DNA of 64,000 nucleotides from Chlorobiaceae bacterium (GCA_012972825.1 JABDHL010000006.1:46070-110069), one strand, 5' to 3'. Positions 18,099 to 29,696 are shown, numbered from the stretch's first letter. The notes: a model not told the origin generated them from the letters alone. Made by a program: numbers and translations.

Positions 18099-19115
18099 TT
18101 ATATTCGCTTCCTTAAACCCTTTCCTGTCATGGTTTCAGCAAGCAGAAAAAAAAGACCTGCCGCAAGAAAATATTGAGCAAGAGGTACACGCTCAACTGG
18201 TTCCATCACCCAACGGGACGCCGCTGCAATGCGGTTAATCCTGTCGGATATTTCACTGTTCACACTATTATCTCCTTTATCGCGAAAATATAAACCACCC
18301 GTTTCATGAGCCAGCTTCTGCAGTGTTTCGTCCCTGAAACTCGTCATCACAGCTTTGCCGAGTTCGTCCATCTTGACGCCCCCCCCCTCCAATGGAATAA
18401 CAACAGGAGAACTCATACCTACTCCAACCACAAACAGATGAATCCCATCCTTTTTTATCTTTTTAGCCTCAGCAAGAAAATCACCGTCATGATCCTCGCC
18501 ATCACTCAGCATAACAACAATCTTCTCTCCTTTTATCCCTGATTCATTGATGTTTTCCATTTCAGTTTTCAGCAGTTTCCTTGAAAGCTCAAGAGCGGAG
18601 CGAAAAACTGTCCCCTGCTCCTCAATCAGATCGGGTGATGCCATCCAGAGCAAAGCCTCAAATGCTTCCTGATCAGTCGTAAGTGGACACTGAACAAGAG
18701 GAGCCGCAGCAAAAAGAAGAATAGCCCGTCGACCTCCCCTGACTGCACGACTGATGCTGAAAATTTCGTGTTTGGCCTGGCCAAGGCGATCTGGCGAAAC
18801 GTCCCTTGCTCTCATACTACGTGAGATATCAAGCACAAAAACAAGATCGGCACCTTTACGCAATACCGGTCGTCCTCCACTGCAGAGCCGAGGGCCACTC
18901 AAAGAGAACAGTAACAGACCAATCCCGCAAAACAGCAACACTTTTTTCAAAATGAGAACCCACAACCGTGAGCCGGGCATCATGGTATCGGCCATTAACG
19001 GACTGGCAACGACCTCACAAGCCTGAAGCTGCCTGATAACTCCATAGCCGAGAAGCACGGCCAGTGGAATCAGAAGCAGCAGGTAGCCAATATTTTCTGG
19101 CCATGCAAAACTCAT
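18099..19115 (-). CDS. batB: BatB-like von Willebrand factor A membrane protein
   Basis: A 338-residue protein with two N-terminal hydrophobic segments (about residues 8-25 and 58-78), a VWA domain with an intact MIDAS motif (FVLDISRSM), and a C-terminal membrane segment. It follows batA by 69 bp, as in Bacteroides aerotolerance operons, where BatA and BatB form a membrane complex with MoxR-type ATPases. The biochemical role is poorly defined. Confidence 0.83.
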   Translation of the reverse strand: MSFAWPENIGYLLLLIPLAVLLGYGVIRQLQACEVVASPLMADTMMPGSRLWVLILKKVLLFCGIGLLLFSLSGPRLCSGGRPVLRKGADLVFVLDISRSMRARDVSPDRLGQAKHEIFSISRAVRGGRRAILLFAAAPLVQCPLTTDQEAFEALLWMASPDLIEEQGTVFRSALELSRKLLKTEMENINESGIKGEKIVVMLSDGEDHDGDFLAEAKKIKKDGIHLFVVGVGMSSPVVIPLEGGGVKMDELGKAVMTSFRDETLQKLAHETGGLYFRDKGDNSVNSEISDRINRIAAASRWVMEPVERVPLAQYFLAAGLFFLLAETMTGKGLRKRI

Positions 19116-19184
19116 AGGTTTAATCCAGTCCTGTTGGCATTTCGGTTACGCCGATTCCATAAAAGATACATAGATTTCACAACG

Positions 19185-20195
19185 CTATGGTATCCGGAGT
19201 AACCGTGTATTTGATAAGAGGATTTCAAGAAACAGTAATGCAAGCACCATCAACAACAACCTGGTAAATAAGCCTGAACGGCGTTCGAACATCGTCCCTG
19301 ACATACGTTTTTTCTCAAGCCGGTCAATAGCTCGCATTGTTTCATAAAATGCTGCCGCATCTTTCACGGCAAAATACCTGCCGCCAGTAATGCGGGCAAT
19401 ACCACGAAGAGACATTTCAGCCATCACCGTATTGCCACCGCTCTCCCCGGATACCTCAAAACGGTTCCCTGAGCTTGCAACACCAGCGTTAATCGCATAT
19501 ATCCTGATCCCATTCTGCGCAGCAAACCCTGCCGCCGTTTCCGGACCTACCTCTCCTGCATTATTTTCCCCATCAGTAATAAGAATTATAGCCTTATGCG
19601 GTGACTCCGCTGCCTTGAGCCTGTTGAGGGCAATAAGAATTGCAGTGCCAATGGCAGTTCCTTCATCCTGTATCACCCTTGGAGAAAGGCGGTCGATCAA
19701 CATGGCAAGCACATCATGATCGAGCGTCAGCGGGCACTGCGTATATCCCTTTCCGCGAAACACAACAAGCCCGAACCTGTCGTTCGACCGATGCAGCACA
19801 AAGTTACGGGCAACTTCCTTTGCAGCATCAAGACGGCTTTCGCCGGCAAAATCCTTCTGTAACATTGATTCCGAGATATCAAGCACCAGCATGACATCGA
19901 TGCCCATTGCTTCGGCCTCAGTCTGACGGTAGAGGAGGTGAGGCCCGGTAAGCGCAATAACTGAAAGAAAAAGAGCGCTCCAACGCAGCCATTGAGGCAG
20001 TAAGCGCAACAGGCGGCCAGCTGCAAACCCAGAGTCCCGTAACTGCTCAAGACCGGGGAAAAGAATTGCCGGACGTTTGCCCAGTCGCTCACGCCTCTCC
20101 CTGAACCACGCTGCCATAAAAAAAACCGGCAGCATGAGCAGCCACCAGGGCTCCGCAAGCTCAAGGCCTGGTATATGCGCAAACCACTCCTGCAT
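19185..20195 (-). CDS. batA: BatA-like von Willebrand factor A membrane protein
   Basis: A 336-residue paralogue of the next gene. Hydrophobic segments lie near residues 15-30 and 60-80, then a VWA domain with MIDAS (MLVLDISESM), TDGENNAGEV as the second metal-contact loop, and a C-terminal membrane anchor (LLLMVLALLFLEILL). I chose the ATG at 20195; a TTG two codons upstream is also open. The batA-batB pair is separated here from the moxR/DUF58 genes, which lie 7 kb away. Confidence 0.83.
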   Translation of the reverse strand: MQEWFAHIPGLELAEPWWLLMLPVFFMAAWFRERRERLGKRPAILFPGLEQLRDSGFAAGRLLRLLPQWLRWSALFLSVIALTGPHLLYRQTEAEAMGIDVMLVLDISESMLQKDFAGESRLDAAKEVARNFVLHRSNDRFGLVVFRGKGYTQCPLTLDHDVLAMLIDRLSPRVIQDEGTAIGTAILIALNRLKAAESPHKAIILITDGENNAGEVGPETAAGFAAQNGIRIYAINAGVASSGNRFEVSGESGGNTVMAEMSLRGIARITGGRYFAVKDAAAFYETMRAIDRLEKKRMSGTMFERRSGLFTRLLLMVLALLFLEILLSNTRLLRIP

Positions 20196-20310
20196 AAGCA
20201 AAATATTTTACCACAAAGATGCAAAATCTCCGGTTAAAATCCCTTTTCAGCGCGCTTTTGCATTAACTAACGCTGATAACGAAAAAGCTCTTTTCAATGC
20301 CATGAATATT

Positions 20311-20338
20311 TTGACGACTAAACTTCATATCTTATTAT
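20311..20338 (+). promoter_or_regulatory. Candidate promoter (TTGACG-16-TATTAT)
   Basis: TTGACG at 20311-20316 and TATTAT at 20333-20338 with a 16-bp spacer, on the plus strand. Transcription would begin near 20345, about 440 nt ahead of the protease gene, which suggests either a long leader or a separate short transcript. Confidence 0.35.
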
Positions 20339-20344
20339 ATAATA

Positions 20345-20440
20345 AAGAGTATTACCACTGTAAGAGCCAGCAGACCGATGCACTCAAAGGTTGCCCCCTG
20401 AACCGCAGAACAGCACACGGCAATCAGCTGCCTTTTTATT
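20345..20440 (+). ncRNA. Possible short RNA or structured leader
   Basis: Downstream of the candidate promoter, GGTTGCC at 20389-20395 can pair with GGCAATC at 20419-20425 (seven pairs, one G-U). A few bases later comes CTTTTTATT, a terminator-like end. The inferred transcript is about 95 nt. It does not look like 4.5S, 6S or a tRNA. Promoter, stem and T-tract coincide, but this is weak evidence. Confidence 0.22.
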
Positions 20441-20667
20441 ACAGATAGGCAGGTATCACATGACACGAGGGATTGACATATGCATGAAAGTGAATGGAAA
20501 AAACGGAAAAACAGAATTGTTAAACATCTGGAAGGGGTTAATCCTGCTTGTGAAATTATCTCCCTGTTCGTGAACGGCAGGTTGCTTGATTTTCATACTG
20601 GCCACGCACTCACAGAGAGGTTCGCAAGAATACCAGACAAAAAAACGTCACGAAACGTAGAGTCAAG

Positions 20668-20778
20668 ATGTATATTTTCGACGCTGAGGTATTGGAATCT
20701 TTAGACATAGACTTGAGTTCAAAACTTGCAAATACGTTAGAACGCGATACCGCGGCAAACCTTATATCAATCCTGTAA
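20668..20778 (+). CDS. Possible 36-residue small ORF ahead of the protease gene
   Basis: ATG at 20668 and TAA at 20776-20778, five bases before the downstream start. The peptide is acidic and Leu-rich with no known motif. No clear ribosome-binding site. It could be a small protein, a gene remnant or chance. Confidence 0.15.
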   Translation: MYIFDAEVLESLDIDLSSKLANTLERDTAANLISIL

Positions 20779-20783
20779 AGTAC

Positions 20784-22832
20784 ATGCTGAAAAAAAGCTT
20801 ACTTCTTCTTCTTGTTGTATTAGGATGCGCTGTTCCAATGTTGAACGTTTACTCGAGAACAGCCGTACCTGTCAATACAGCGATTACCCTCAAGCCGACT
20901 TCGGCTGAAGAGGAGGCGTGCATTTATATCAGTCAAAATCTTCTGCAGAAACATTTTAGAAAGGTATCGCCCAACGATTCCCTTTCGCAGCAGATATTTA
21001 ATCGATATCTCGACAATCTTGACCACAGCAAAAACTATTTTCTGGCAAGCGATATTGAAAGCCTTAGGAAGAGTTATGGAACACGCCTTGCCGCTGAACT
21101 TCTTGATGGTAAGGCAGATGCCGGGTTTGCCATCTATAACCTGTTCCTGCGTCGGGCAAAAGAGAAAATGCTGTTTATGAGGGCTGCCGTGGATACTGTT
21201 CACTTAACCTTTTCAAGACCAGAAACTCTCGACCTTGACCGAAAGGCTGAGCCATGGCCTGCAGACAGACGGCAACTCCTTGATCTTTGGAAAAAAGAGC
21301 TGAAGTACCAGTGGCTCAACCTTACCTACTCAGGAGAAAAGAACAAGAGCGTTCGCAGTGCCCTTGTAAAAAATTTTACAAACAGACTCAACCTTCTGAA
21401 CCACCAGAAGCCAAGCGATGCTTTTCAAGCTTACACCTATGCAGTGACAACATCATTCGATCCTCATACGAGCTATTTTTCTCCCGATGAGTACGAAAAT
21501 TTTCAGATAGACATGAGCCGATCTCTTGAGGGAATCGGCGCCAAACTGCAGAACGAAAGTGAATACACCGTTATTAATGAGGTTATCCCTGGAGGACCTG
21601 CTTTTAACAGCAATCAGCTGAAAAAAGGCGATAAAATAGTTGGCGTTGGTCAGGGTAAGGCAGCTGATATTGTTGATGTCGTGGGCTGGCGAATCAATGA
21701 TGTCGTAAAACTCATCCGTGGAAAGAAAGGTACGATTGTTCGTCTGAAAATTCTTCCTGCGAACCAGGCTGGCAGGGGCCCTGCAAAAACAGTTCAACTT
21801 TTGCGAGACAAGGTTGATCTGGTGGAACAGGCGGCAAAGAAAAGCATTATTCAATCGGGAGGCAAAACAATCGGTGTTATTACCATACCTTCATTTTACC
21901 TTGATTTCGATGGTCAGCAAAAAAACATCAGCAATTATGCCAGCACAAGCCGTGATGTAAGCCGTATACTGAATGAATTGAATGCTGAGCATGTTGACGG
22001 TATCGTTATCGATGTTCGAAACAACGGCGGCGGTTCACTTGAAGAGGCAGTGAATGTTACCGGACTGTTTATCCCAAGCGGCCCTGTTGTGCAGATCAGC
22101 AATGCAAAAGGTGTCAATACAGTGCTCAACGACGAAGACAATCGCCAGCAGTATCGCGGACCGCTTGCCGTACTTGTCAACCGGTACAGCGCCTCTGCTT
22201 CTGAAATTTTTGCTGCGGCAATTCAGGATTACGGACGTGGCGTTATCATCGGTGAGAGAACGTTTGGCAAGGGAACGGTGCAAAGTATCACCAAGCTTGC
22301 CAGGCCGATTACTTTTTTCGAAAAGTCGCCTGACCTTGGAGAAATAAAGCTGACGATAGCAAAGTTTTACCGGATAACCGGGGAAAGCACTCAGCATAAA
22401 GGTGTTGAGCCTGATATTACCATGCCATCGATGATAGACACGTCCACTATTGGAGAGGATACCTATACCAGCAGTCTGCCTTGGAGTACCATAACGAGGG
22501 CATTGTATCAGCCAACTGCTGAAATCAGCCCTGAAAAAATCAGCATACTCCGCCAAAAAGAGGGTGAACGATCGTCAAAAAACTTGTTGTATCAAACCTA
22601 TCTTCATGATCGGAACACTCTTGACCAGATCCGCAAAAACAAGGTGGTATCGCTTCAGGACACAGCTTTTAAATCGGAAATAGAAACAATAAAAAAAATA
22701 GAGAAGCAGTGGATTCAGGAGCAGGATGCAGCCACTGATATCAGCAAGGACGTACTGCTCAATGAGGCTGCAGGAGTTATGTCCGATTTGGCTGGATTCA
22801 AAACAGGAGAACAGACAACGTTGAAAAAATAG
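20784..22832 (+). CDS. prc: C-terminal processing protease (Prc/Tsp family, S41)
   Basis: A 682-residue periplasmic tail-specific protease. It has a signal peptide (KKSLLLLLVVLGCAVPMLNVYS), an N-terminal Tsp domain (NDSLSQQIFNRYLDNLDHSKNYF), a PDZ domain around residues 245-330 (GIGAKLQ, NEVIPGGPA), and the S41 catalytic core with VIDVRNNGGGSLEEA and the catalytic serine in YSASASEIFAAA followed by the lysine in GERTFGKGTVQ. The length matches the Prc/CtpA-3 branch. It trims or degrades envelope proteins. Confidence 0.93.
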   Translation: MLKKSLLLLLVVLGCAVPMLNVYSRTAVPVNTAITLKPTSAEEEACIYISQNLLQKHFRKVSPNDSLSQQIFNRYLDNLDHSKNYFLASDIESLRKSYGTRLAAELLDGKADAGFAIYNLFLRRAKEKMLFMRAAVDTVHLTFSRPETLDLDRKAEPWPADRRQLLDLWKKELKYQWLNLTYSGEKNKSVRSALVKNFTNRLNLLNHQKPSDAFQAYTYAVTTSFDPHTSYFSPDEYENFQIDMSRSLEGIGAKLQNESEYTVINEVIPGGPAFNSNQLKKGDKIVGVGQGKAADIVDVVGWRINDVVKLIRGKKGTIVRLKILPANQAGRGPAKTVQLLRDKVDLVEQAAKKSIIQSGGKTIGVITIPSFYLDFDGQQKNISNYASTSRDVSRILNELNAEHVDGIVIDVRNNGGGSLEEAVNVTGLFIPSGPVVQISNAKGVNTVLNDEDNRQQYRGPLAVLVNRYSASASEIFAAAIQDYGRGVIIGERTFGKGTVQSITKLARPITFFEKSPDLGEIKLTIAKFYRITGESTQHKGVEPDITMPSMIDTSTIGEDTYTSSLPWSTITRALYQPTAEISPEKISILRQKEGERSSKNLLYQTYLHDRNTLDQIRKNKVVSLQDTAFKSEIETIKKIEKQWIQEQDAATDISKDVLLNEAAGVMSDLAGFKTGEQTTLKK

Positions 22833-22928
22833 CTGTCAAAAGAATGGTCAATACAATAACTTGTATCAAGCAAAAATTTTCTTAAAATTGAAGAAATTAT
22901 AGCCATCTAAACTGAAAGGAGAAAAGCA

Positions 22929-23120
22929 ATGTTTGGACAAATGGATTTGGTGCTGATTGGAGGGGTTGCCCTGTTATTGTTTGGGCCAAAAAAAATCCCT
23001 GATCTGATGAAAGGACTTGGAAAAGGGTTGAGTGAGTTTAAAAAAGCACAGAATGAATTTGAAAACGAAATCAAGAACGTTGTTGATGCGCCCGAAGTAA
23101 AATCTACCAAAAAGGAATAA
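22929..23120 (+). CDS. tatA: Twin-arginine translocase subunit TatA/E
   Basis: A 63-residue single-span protein. It has a short N-terminus, a hydrophobic helix ([12 protein letters not shown]), the hinge FGPKKIPDL, an amphipathic helix ([15 protein letters not shown]) and a charged tail. TatA forms the pore of the Tat system for folded proteins. A purine-rich AAAGGAGAAAAG lies just before the ATG. No tatC is in the window. Confidence 0.92.
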   Translation: MFGQMDLVLIGGVALLLFGPKKIPDLMKGLGKGLSEFKKAQNEFENEIKNVVDAPEVKSTKKE

Positions 23121-23269
23121 GGGGTTAAATTATCTCCCTGCACCGATCTTCCTTGGATTTATACTCTTTATTTAAAAATCATTGGTCTCCGTGACTGGAG
23201 CCATGCTTTATTCCCGATGAATGAAGAAAAGTTGCTATAAGTATCAACGAAACCAAACACTTGAAAACT

Positions 23270-23473
23270 ATGAAAAATAAATATATTACCGGATTTATAC
23301 TCTCTCTTGCTATGACAAGCATCTGTGGAACCGTCTCCTTTGCCGAAGACAATCAGGCGGCTGATACCAAGCAAGCGGTTACAACAGAAGCAAAAGCTGA
23401 CGCGCCTGCCACCGAAAAAAATGAGTCTAAAACAGATGAGTGCTGCACTATGGGCGAGCTGAAGCCTCTGTAA
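23270..23473 (+). CDS. Small secreted Ala/Lys/Glu-rich protein
   Basis: About 67 residues from the ATG at 23270 (an in-frame ATG at 23261 adds three). A signal peptide (YITGFILSLAMTSICGTVSFA) is followed by a low-complexity Ala/Thr/Lys/Glu segment and a DECCTMGELKPL end with an adjacent cysteine pair. I do not recognise a family. It lies just before a strong hairpin between converging genes. Confidence 0.55.
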   Translation: MKNKYITGFILSLAMTSICGTVSFAEDNQAADTKQAVTTEAKADAPATEKNESKTDECCTMGELKPL

Positions 23474-23487
23474 GAAAAAGCTAACGC

Positions 23488-23510
23488 TGCCGCGAAAGCA
23501 TTTCGCGGCA
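23488..23510. terminator. Perfect 10-bp hairpin between converging genes
   Basis: TGCCGCGAAA at 23488-23497 pairs perfectly with TTTCGCGGCA at 23501-23510 over a three-base loop. It sits between the plus-strand secreted-protein gene and the minus-strand M16 protease, so it may end transcription in both directions. The T-tract is short (TTTT near 23520). Confidence 0.65.
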
Positions 23511-23522
23511 AACTGGCAGATT

Positions 23523-26468
23523 TTAATACCCAAAAACCTCTTTAAGGGTTAACTCCCTGACCGTACCATATTTTTGCAGGGTTTCCATATCAAGATTGCT
23601 TTTTTTACCAAGGACAAGCATGACTTGTTTTTTGTCGTGGAAATGTTTTCTGTGAAAGTTTGCGACATCGTCCAGACTCATTGCAGGAACATCGCGATAG
23701 ATATCTTTTCTGATATCATGATGGTGTCCGAGCTTGAGTGCATCTTCATAATTGAACAATATTTCTGTTCTTGTCAGACGATTGGTGGTTTTATCCTGCA
23801 GAATGCCTTTTTTTGCCGAAGCAAAAAGTTTCGCCGATTTCGGCAGATCGGTCATGAGCTTTCTCATTCCTTCCAGCGCCTCGGGAAGCTTGTCAGACTG
23901 AGTTCCTATATAACTGACAATATAGTTAGGCTTTCCTTTCTCTTTCGGAGCCTTGTAACCGGAATAAACTGAATACGCAAGAGCTTTTGCTTCTCTCAAC
24001 TCCTGAAACACAACCGAAGACATCCCGCCACCGTAATACTCGTTGAAAAGAGTGACGATCGGCACCATGGAAGAATCATAAATCTCATCCCTTGTCAGCA
24101 TTATAACCTCAGCCTGTGTCATATCGTAATCCACAACGTAGACAAGGTTATCTGGCTGTTCCAGTTCCTGAAAAGAGTCGGAATTCGGTGGATTTTTGAA
24201 CGACTGCGGATAATGACGTACCGAACGCAGCTCGCTGAGAACCTCTGCAGAGGAAGCCGGGCCATAATACAGTACACGGTGGCGGTATTGCAGAAAGTTG
24301 CGTACTTCATCAAGCAGTTCTTGAGAAGTTACTTTTTCAAGCTCCTCATTGCTGAGCACGTTGGTAAATGGAGAGATCGGGCCATATTTGCCGTAATTGA
24401 TCAACCCCTCGAAAAGAATCTTGTTTTTCGACAGTTTGCCATCGGCCCTCTCTTTCATGATACCGGACTTGAGTTTTTCAAGAGCTTCTTCGTCAGGTCT
24501 GGCGTCGACGAGAAGATTTTCAAGCATCCTTATAGCTGCAGGTGCGTTTTTTCCGAGTCCGGAAAGCACCAAAGAAACATTATGTTCAGAGGTGGTAACA
24601 GAAAAGCTCACACCGATTTTATAAAGTTCCTTGCTGAACTCTGCCTGAGTAACTTTTGAGGTACCAAGATAGGATAGGTAACGCAACGCAATATCGAGTG
24701 TCCTGCTGTTGCTGCTGCCGATATCAAACACATAATAGAGCGAAAAAAGCTCGTCTTCACGGTTTTGAAGATAGTGCAGCTTTATCGATGAATTGACATC
24801 AAGAAAGGTGATATCCTTCTTGTAGTCAACAAACGCCGGCTTGAGTTTGTTGGATTTCAGGGCCAGTACTTTTTCAGCAAAGGGTGATGAAGTATCCCTG
24901 TTAACCTTCAGCGGAGTAATCTGGGGCTTCTGGATTTTTGCTTCGCTTATTGCTATGCCATTTTCCTTATAGACAGCGACATAATTTGAACCATAATGTT
25001 TTCGGGCAAAAACTGCAAGATCATTTTTTGTGATTTTCTGAAGCCGTTCAAACTGGCTGAGGTGCTGTGACCACTCCATACCCGAAGTATATGCATTCAC
25101 ATAAGACTCGACTCGACCATGATTGAGTTCATAGAGTTTCTGCTGTTCGATTTTCATATCATTGATTGTCGCGTCCATCAGCCAATCCGGAAAGTTCCCC
25201 TCCTTGAGAAGTTCAAGCTGTTCGAGCAAAAGCGTTCTGACCTCGTCAAGACTTTGACCTTTCCTAGGTTTTGCGGAAAGAATATGTACGGAGTAATCTT
25301 TCATCGCGGCAAGCGTTGAGCTGCCATCAAGCACCTTCTGTTGCTGATTCAGGTTGAGGTCAATCAGTCCTGCAGTTTTATTGAATAAAACCTTGTCAAT
25401 AAGCGTCAGGTAATCGGTATCGGAGCTGTTGATGCCGTTAAAACGATATCCGATAACCAGTTCTTCAGCTTCCGGACCTGTCACTTTTATAATCGATGGT
25501 TTGGTGATCGGTTCTTCCACCGCCGGAGTGAAGTGGGGAATTTCTTTTGGCTTGAGGAGTGAAAATGTTTCATCAATAAGCTTTATCGTGGCATCCGGAT
25601 CGAAGTCGCCGGCAATACAGAGAGCCATGTTGTTCGGAACATACCAGGTGTGGTAATAATCGATGACATTGTTGATCGAGGGGTTTTTAAGATGCTCTGC
25701 CTTACCGATAGTAGTCTGTGTCCCGTATGGATGTTTTTTGAAAAGTCCGGCAAACAGATTTTCCCATATTTTATTCTGGTCACTGTCCATGTTTCTGTTT
25801 TTCTCTTCATAAACTGTTTCAAGTTCGGTATGAAAGAGTCTCATGACCGGATTGCGGAACCGCTCAGCTTCGATGGTCAGCCATTGTTCAAGCTTGTTCG
25901 AAGGAATATCATTTAAAAAGACAGTCTGCTCAGTCCAGGTATAGGCATTGGTTCCCTGGGCTCCGATCGAGTTCAGAAGCTTGTCGTACTCATTAGGCAC
26001 AGCAAATCGTGCAGCAACATTGGAAATGCTGTCAATATCCTTGTAGATTGCAGCTCTTTTGTGAATGTCCGAGGTTAACCGGTACTTCTCATAGAGCGCA
26101 GTAATCTTATCGAGCTCGACCCGTTCCTTTTCATAGTCAAGAGATCCTAATGCATCGGTGCCCTTGAAAAGCATATGTTCCAGATAGTGTGCAAGCCCGG
26201 TTGTCTCTGCCGGATCATTTTTGCTGCCGGCGCGGACGGCAATTGACGTGTAGATTCTCGGCTTGTCTTTATACGGACTCATGTAAACCGTCAGCCCATT
26301 CCTGAGCGTATAGATTCTTGTATGAATGGAGTCACCCGGAACAGAAGAATATGGATAATGTGTGACATGGTTCTTCATAGATCCGCAGGAGATTAACTGC
26401 AAAAAAAATATCCCGATAATGAGCATCGTGATACGGTTGTTCCTGCATACCTGAAAATTATTCAGCAT
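23523..26468 (-). CDS. M16 (pitrilysin-type) zinc protease, lipoprotein
   Basis: A 981-residue two-unit M16 peptidase. The inverted zinc motif HXXEH appears as HYLEH in [14 protein letters not shown], with the downstream glutamate in [12 protein letters not shown]-terminal inactive half shows the usual repeat of the fold ([23 protein letters not shown]). The start at 26468 gives a lipoprotein signal: an Arg/Asn-rich n-region, a hydrophobic stretch and a LISC lipobox. The upstream open codons to 26594 overlap the neighbouring gene and look non-coding. It probably degrades peptides in the periplasm. Confidence 0.9.
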   Translation of the reverse strand: MLNNFQVCRNNRITMLIIGIFFLQLISCGSMKNHVTHYPYSSVPGDSIHTRIYTLRNGLTVYMSPYKDKPRIYTSIAVRAGSKNDPAETTGLAHYLEHMLFKGTDALGSLDYEKERVELDKITALYEKYRLTSDIHKRAAIYKDIDSISNVAARFAVPNEYDKLLNSIGAQGTNAYTWTEQTVFLNDIPSNKLEQWLTIEAERFRNPVMRLFHTELETVYEEKNRNMDSDQNKIWENLFAGLFKKHPYGTQTTIGKAEHLKNPSINNVIDYYHTWYVPNNMALCIAGDFDPDATIKLIDETFSLLKPKEIPHFTPAVEEPITKPSIIKVTGPEAEELVIGYRFNGINSSDTDYLTLIDKVLFNKTAGLIDLNLNQQQKVLDGSSTLAAMKDYSVHILSAKPRKGQSLDEVRTLLLEQLELLKEGNFPDWLMDATINDMKIEQQKLYELNHGRVESYVNAYTSGMEWSQHLSQFERLQKITKNDLAVFARKHYGSNYVAVYKENGIAISEAKIQKPQITPLKVNRDTSSPFAEKVLALKSNKLKPAFVDYKKDITFLDVNSSIKLHYLQNREDELFSLYYVFDIGSSNSRTLDIALRYLSYLGTSKVTQAEFSKELYKIGVSFSVTTSEHNVSLVLSGLGKNAPAAIRMLENLLVDARPDEEALEKLKSGIMKERADGKLSKNKILFEGLINYGKYGPISPFTNVLSNEELEKVTSQELLDEVRNFLQYRHRVLYYGPASSAEVLSELRSVRHYPQSFKNPPNSDSFQELEQPDNLVYVVDYDMTQAEVIMLTRDEIYDSSMVPIVTLFNEYYGGGMSSVVFQELREAKALAYSVYSGYKAPKEKGKPNYIVSYIGTQSDKLPEALEGMRKLMTDLPKSAKLFASAKKGILQDKTTNRLTRTEILFNYEDALKLGHHHDIRKDIYRDVPAMSLDDVANFHRKHFHDKKQVMLVLGKKSNLDMETLQKYGTVRELTLKEVFGY

Positions 26469-26493
26469 AAAAACGGGGACTGTATAGATAATG

Positions 26494-27459
26494 TTATTCT
26501 TCGGAGATATTCGGGATACGTGCAGAACGGATGACCTCTTCGGCTTTGCGCAGGGATTGGCGTGACTCCTCAGCATCAGGACGACTGTCGGCAAATTTCA
26601 CAAGATCAGCCTGAGCGAGAAGATTCATAATGCTTTCATACCCTGCAACACCAAGCTTTTTCAGATCACGCTCAATTTCCTGCGTCACCGCCTCAAGCGC
26701 CCTGATACGGTAATGCTTCTCAAGAAAGGTACGCATGATGTTGCTGAGTTCTTCGTAACATTCGGGAGGCGGCATACCAGCAGAAAGCCTCGAACCAAGT
26801 TTGCGAAGCTTTCTCTGGGCAACCTGGCAGGGATCTACCTTTTCAGCACTTGTACGCACTGAACGCTTTAAAAGAAAAAGCAGGAGCAGCACTAAACCGG
26901 CAACACCGAACACTCCAAGAACAACTGGTAACAGCAAAAGAAGAGGAATCAATGGCTTTAAGGGTGGTTTGATCGGCCTGAGTTCCCTCATTGTTGAATC
27001 AGTAAGCGCCCTCACAAATACAGCACTCGATGGTTTGCATGCCTCCCGGGTTATGACCTTTCCTTCGCTGTTGCGAAGCACAACAGTAAACGGGGGGATG
27101 GGCTGCCAACCACTGCCAAAGACTGCCAGCTCAAACACAAAACGCTCTTGACGGATACCCGGCAATGCAAGGGGAGCAGATGATTGTTTGCGATTGATCA
27201 GCGCAAAAGGCTGAACAGTAAGGCTGTCAATTCCTTCAAGTGAAACAACATCGTTTGCCGTATGGCGAACGCCAATGGTGCAATGGATCCTGTCGCCGAC
27301 AAGAACGCTGTCGGGAGTAACCGTCACTGTTATTGCAGAAACAGCACCCGCAGCCGCATCAGGAAATGCGGACACCGTAAGCATCGGAAACGAAGCAAGC
27401 AGCAAAAAAAGAAGCCACTTGAACGAACCGGATGCAAACTCGTCAAACCTTCCGTTCAC
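26494..27459 (-). CDS. Membrane-anchored protein of the MoxR/DUF58 operon (BatD-like)
   Basis: A 321-residue protein with an N-terminal signal/anchor ([19 protein letters not shown]), an extracytoplasmic beta domain of about 120 residues, one membrane segment (about 170-195), and a cytoplasmic helical domain ending in RIPNISEE. This resembles BatD-type or DUF4381-like partners. It overlaps the DUF58 gene by 17 bp and follows it, so it belongs to the moxR operon. The exact family is uncertain. Confidence 0.65.
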   Translation of the reverse strand: MNGRFDEFASGSFKWLLFLLLASFPMLTVSAFPDAAAGAVSAITVTVTPDSVLVGDRIHCTIGVRHTANDVVSLEGIDSLTVQPFALINRKQSSAPLALPGIRQERFVFELAVFGSGWQPIPPFTVVLRNSEGKVITREACKPSSAVFVRALTDSTMRELRPIKPPLKPLIPLLLLLPVVLGVFGVAGLVLLLLFLLKRSVRTSAEKVDPCQVAQRKLRKLGSRLSAGMPPPECYEELSNIMRTFLEKHYRIRALEAVTQEIERDLKKLGVAGYESIMNLLAQADLVKFADSRPDAEESRQSLRKAEEVIRSARIPNISEE

Positions 27460-28333
27460 GATACCGGAAAAAAGAGTTCAGATCGCCGATAAAGGATCGG
27501 TCCGTATCGAGAAAAACGCTGTCAATGCGCATTCGCCTGAGACGCTGCCGGAGCTCTTCATGCTGCTTTGCCTTCTCCTGCCGGTAGCGGGCGATTTTCC
27601 GGCGACTGCCGGCATCAATCGTAAGACGTAACCCCGTTTCGGGTTCTTCAAGGTCAAGCAAGGCACTATGGGGAAGTGCTTTGTCGAGCGGATCACTGAT
27701 GTGCACCAATATAAAATCATGACGGGAATTAAGCTGCTTCATCCCTTTTTCATAATCACCGGCCACCAGATCAGTTACTAAAAAAATGATTGATTGCCTT
27801 CTGAGCGTATAGCGGATAAAGGAGAGTGCCGGGTTGATGTCAGTGTAACGATGTTGCGGTTTAAAACGGTAAAGCTCTTCAAGAATGAGCAGCACATGAT
27901 CTCTGCCTTTTCGAGGGGCAATAAAGGTTTCAACCTGATCTGTAAACACAAGAAGCCCCACCTTGTCATTGTTCTGGATGGCACTGAAGGCAAGCACTGC
28001 GCTTACTTCAAGTGCAAGCTCCTTTTTGCGGCGCTGACGGCTGCCGAAAAGCATCGAAGCCGATCCATCAACCACAAGCAGCAGAGTCCTTTCACGCTCT
28101 TCGGTAAAAAGCTTGACATACAATTCATACTTGCGGGCAGAGGTATTCCAGTCAATCGCACGGACATCATCACCGTACTGATACTCCCTGACATTGCTGA
28201 ACTCTATCCCTTTTCCTTTGAACGAAGAGTGGTATTCGCCACTGAACTGCTCACTGGCCATCCGTTTAGATCGAATTTCAACACGCCTTATGATTTTCTG
28301 AAGCTCTTTCAGATGATCGTCATTCCTTTCCAT
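27443..28333 (-). CDS. DUF58 domain protein (MoxR-associated)
   Basis: A 296-residue soluble protein with the DUF58 core: EFSNVREYQYGDDVRAIDWN near residue 50, followed by a VWA-like fold (LLLVVDGSASMLFG). DUF58 proteins act with MoxR AAA+ ATPases. I chose the ATG at 28333 because TGGAG lies just ahead of it; a GTG four codons upstream is open. It sits 48 bp downstream of moxR and overlaps the next gene. Confidence 0.88.
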   Translation of the reverse strand: MERNDDHLKELQKIIRRVEIRSKRMASEQFSGEYHSSFKGKGIEFSNVREYQYGDDVRAIDWNTSARKYELYVKLFTEERERTLLLVVDGSASMLFGSRQRRKKELALEVSAVLAFSAIQNNDKVGLLVFTDQVETFIAPRKGRDHVLLILEELYRFKPQHRYTDINPALSFIRYTLRRQSIIFLVTDLVAGDYEKGMKQLNSRHDFILVHISDPLDKALPHSALLDLEEPETGLRLTIDAGSRRKIARYRQEKAKQHEELRQRLRRMRIDSVFLDTDRSFIGDLNSFFRYRERKV

Positions 28334-28381
28334 TAATAACTCCACTCATTGTTCTGCCTCCAACAGCCCCTCATGCAGAGG

Positions 28382-29380
<999 letters not shown>

Positions 29381-29445
29381 TGCACCTCCTGATCTTATGC
29401 CTGTTATGTAACATCTTTTTCGTTTATCCTCTTGCTGAACTAACG

Positions 29446-29673
29446 TTACAGCTTTTTATAGAGGCCGTTAAACCCATAAATCAGTATGATAAGTCCACCA
29501 ATCATTGTCGACCATGCATAGATATCGGGGAGAACAAGAATACTGTTAAGAATTCCGTAATCAGGTGCAAAAAGAAGAATCAAGTCTGCGCCAAGCAGTA
29601 TCACAAGAACATGAAAAACGCTTACCTTGACGTTCGGTTTGCTATTATTGCCCGGTTTGTTAGCTTTGCCCAT
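29446..29673 (-). CDS. Small two-span membrane protein
   Basis: A 75-residue protein with a basic, Asn-rich N-terminus and two hydrophobic segments ([19 protein letters not shown] and [18 protein letters not shown]). I do not recognise a family. It lies upstream of moxR on the same strand (65 bp) and diverges from tsaD with only 23 bp between starts. Confidence 0.55.
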   Translation of the reverse strand: MGKANKPGNNSKPNVKVSVFHVLVILLGADLILLFAPDYGILNSILVLPDIYAWSTMIGGLIILIYGFNGLYKKL

Positions 29674-29696
29674 ATCTCTTTACAAAAAATTATACC

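Larger units (their letters stand above)
20196..20783. other. Non-coding gap between divergent batA and the S41 protease
   Basis: Nearly 600 bp. It holds a candidate plus-strand promoter (20311-20338), a possible short RNA with a terminator-like end (20345-20440), and a 36-codon frame (20668-20778: MYIFDAEVLESLDIDL at its start) ending 5 bp before the protease start. I cannot recognise any protein family in these short frames. Confidence 0.5.

Noticed and set aside
20480..20704. 74-codon plus-strand frame in the batA/protease gap
   Set aside because: No family features, no good ribosome-binding site and overlaps another small frame; left as non-coding.
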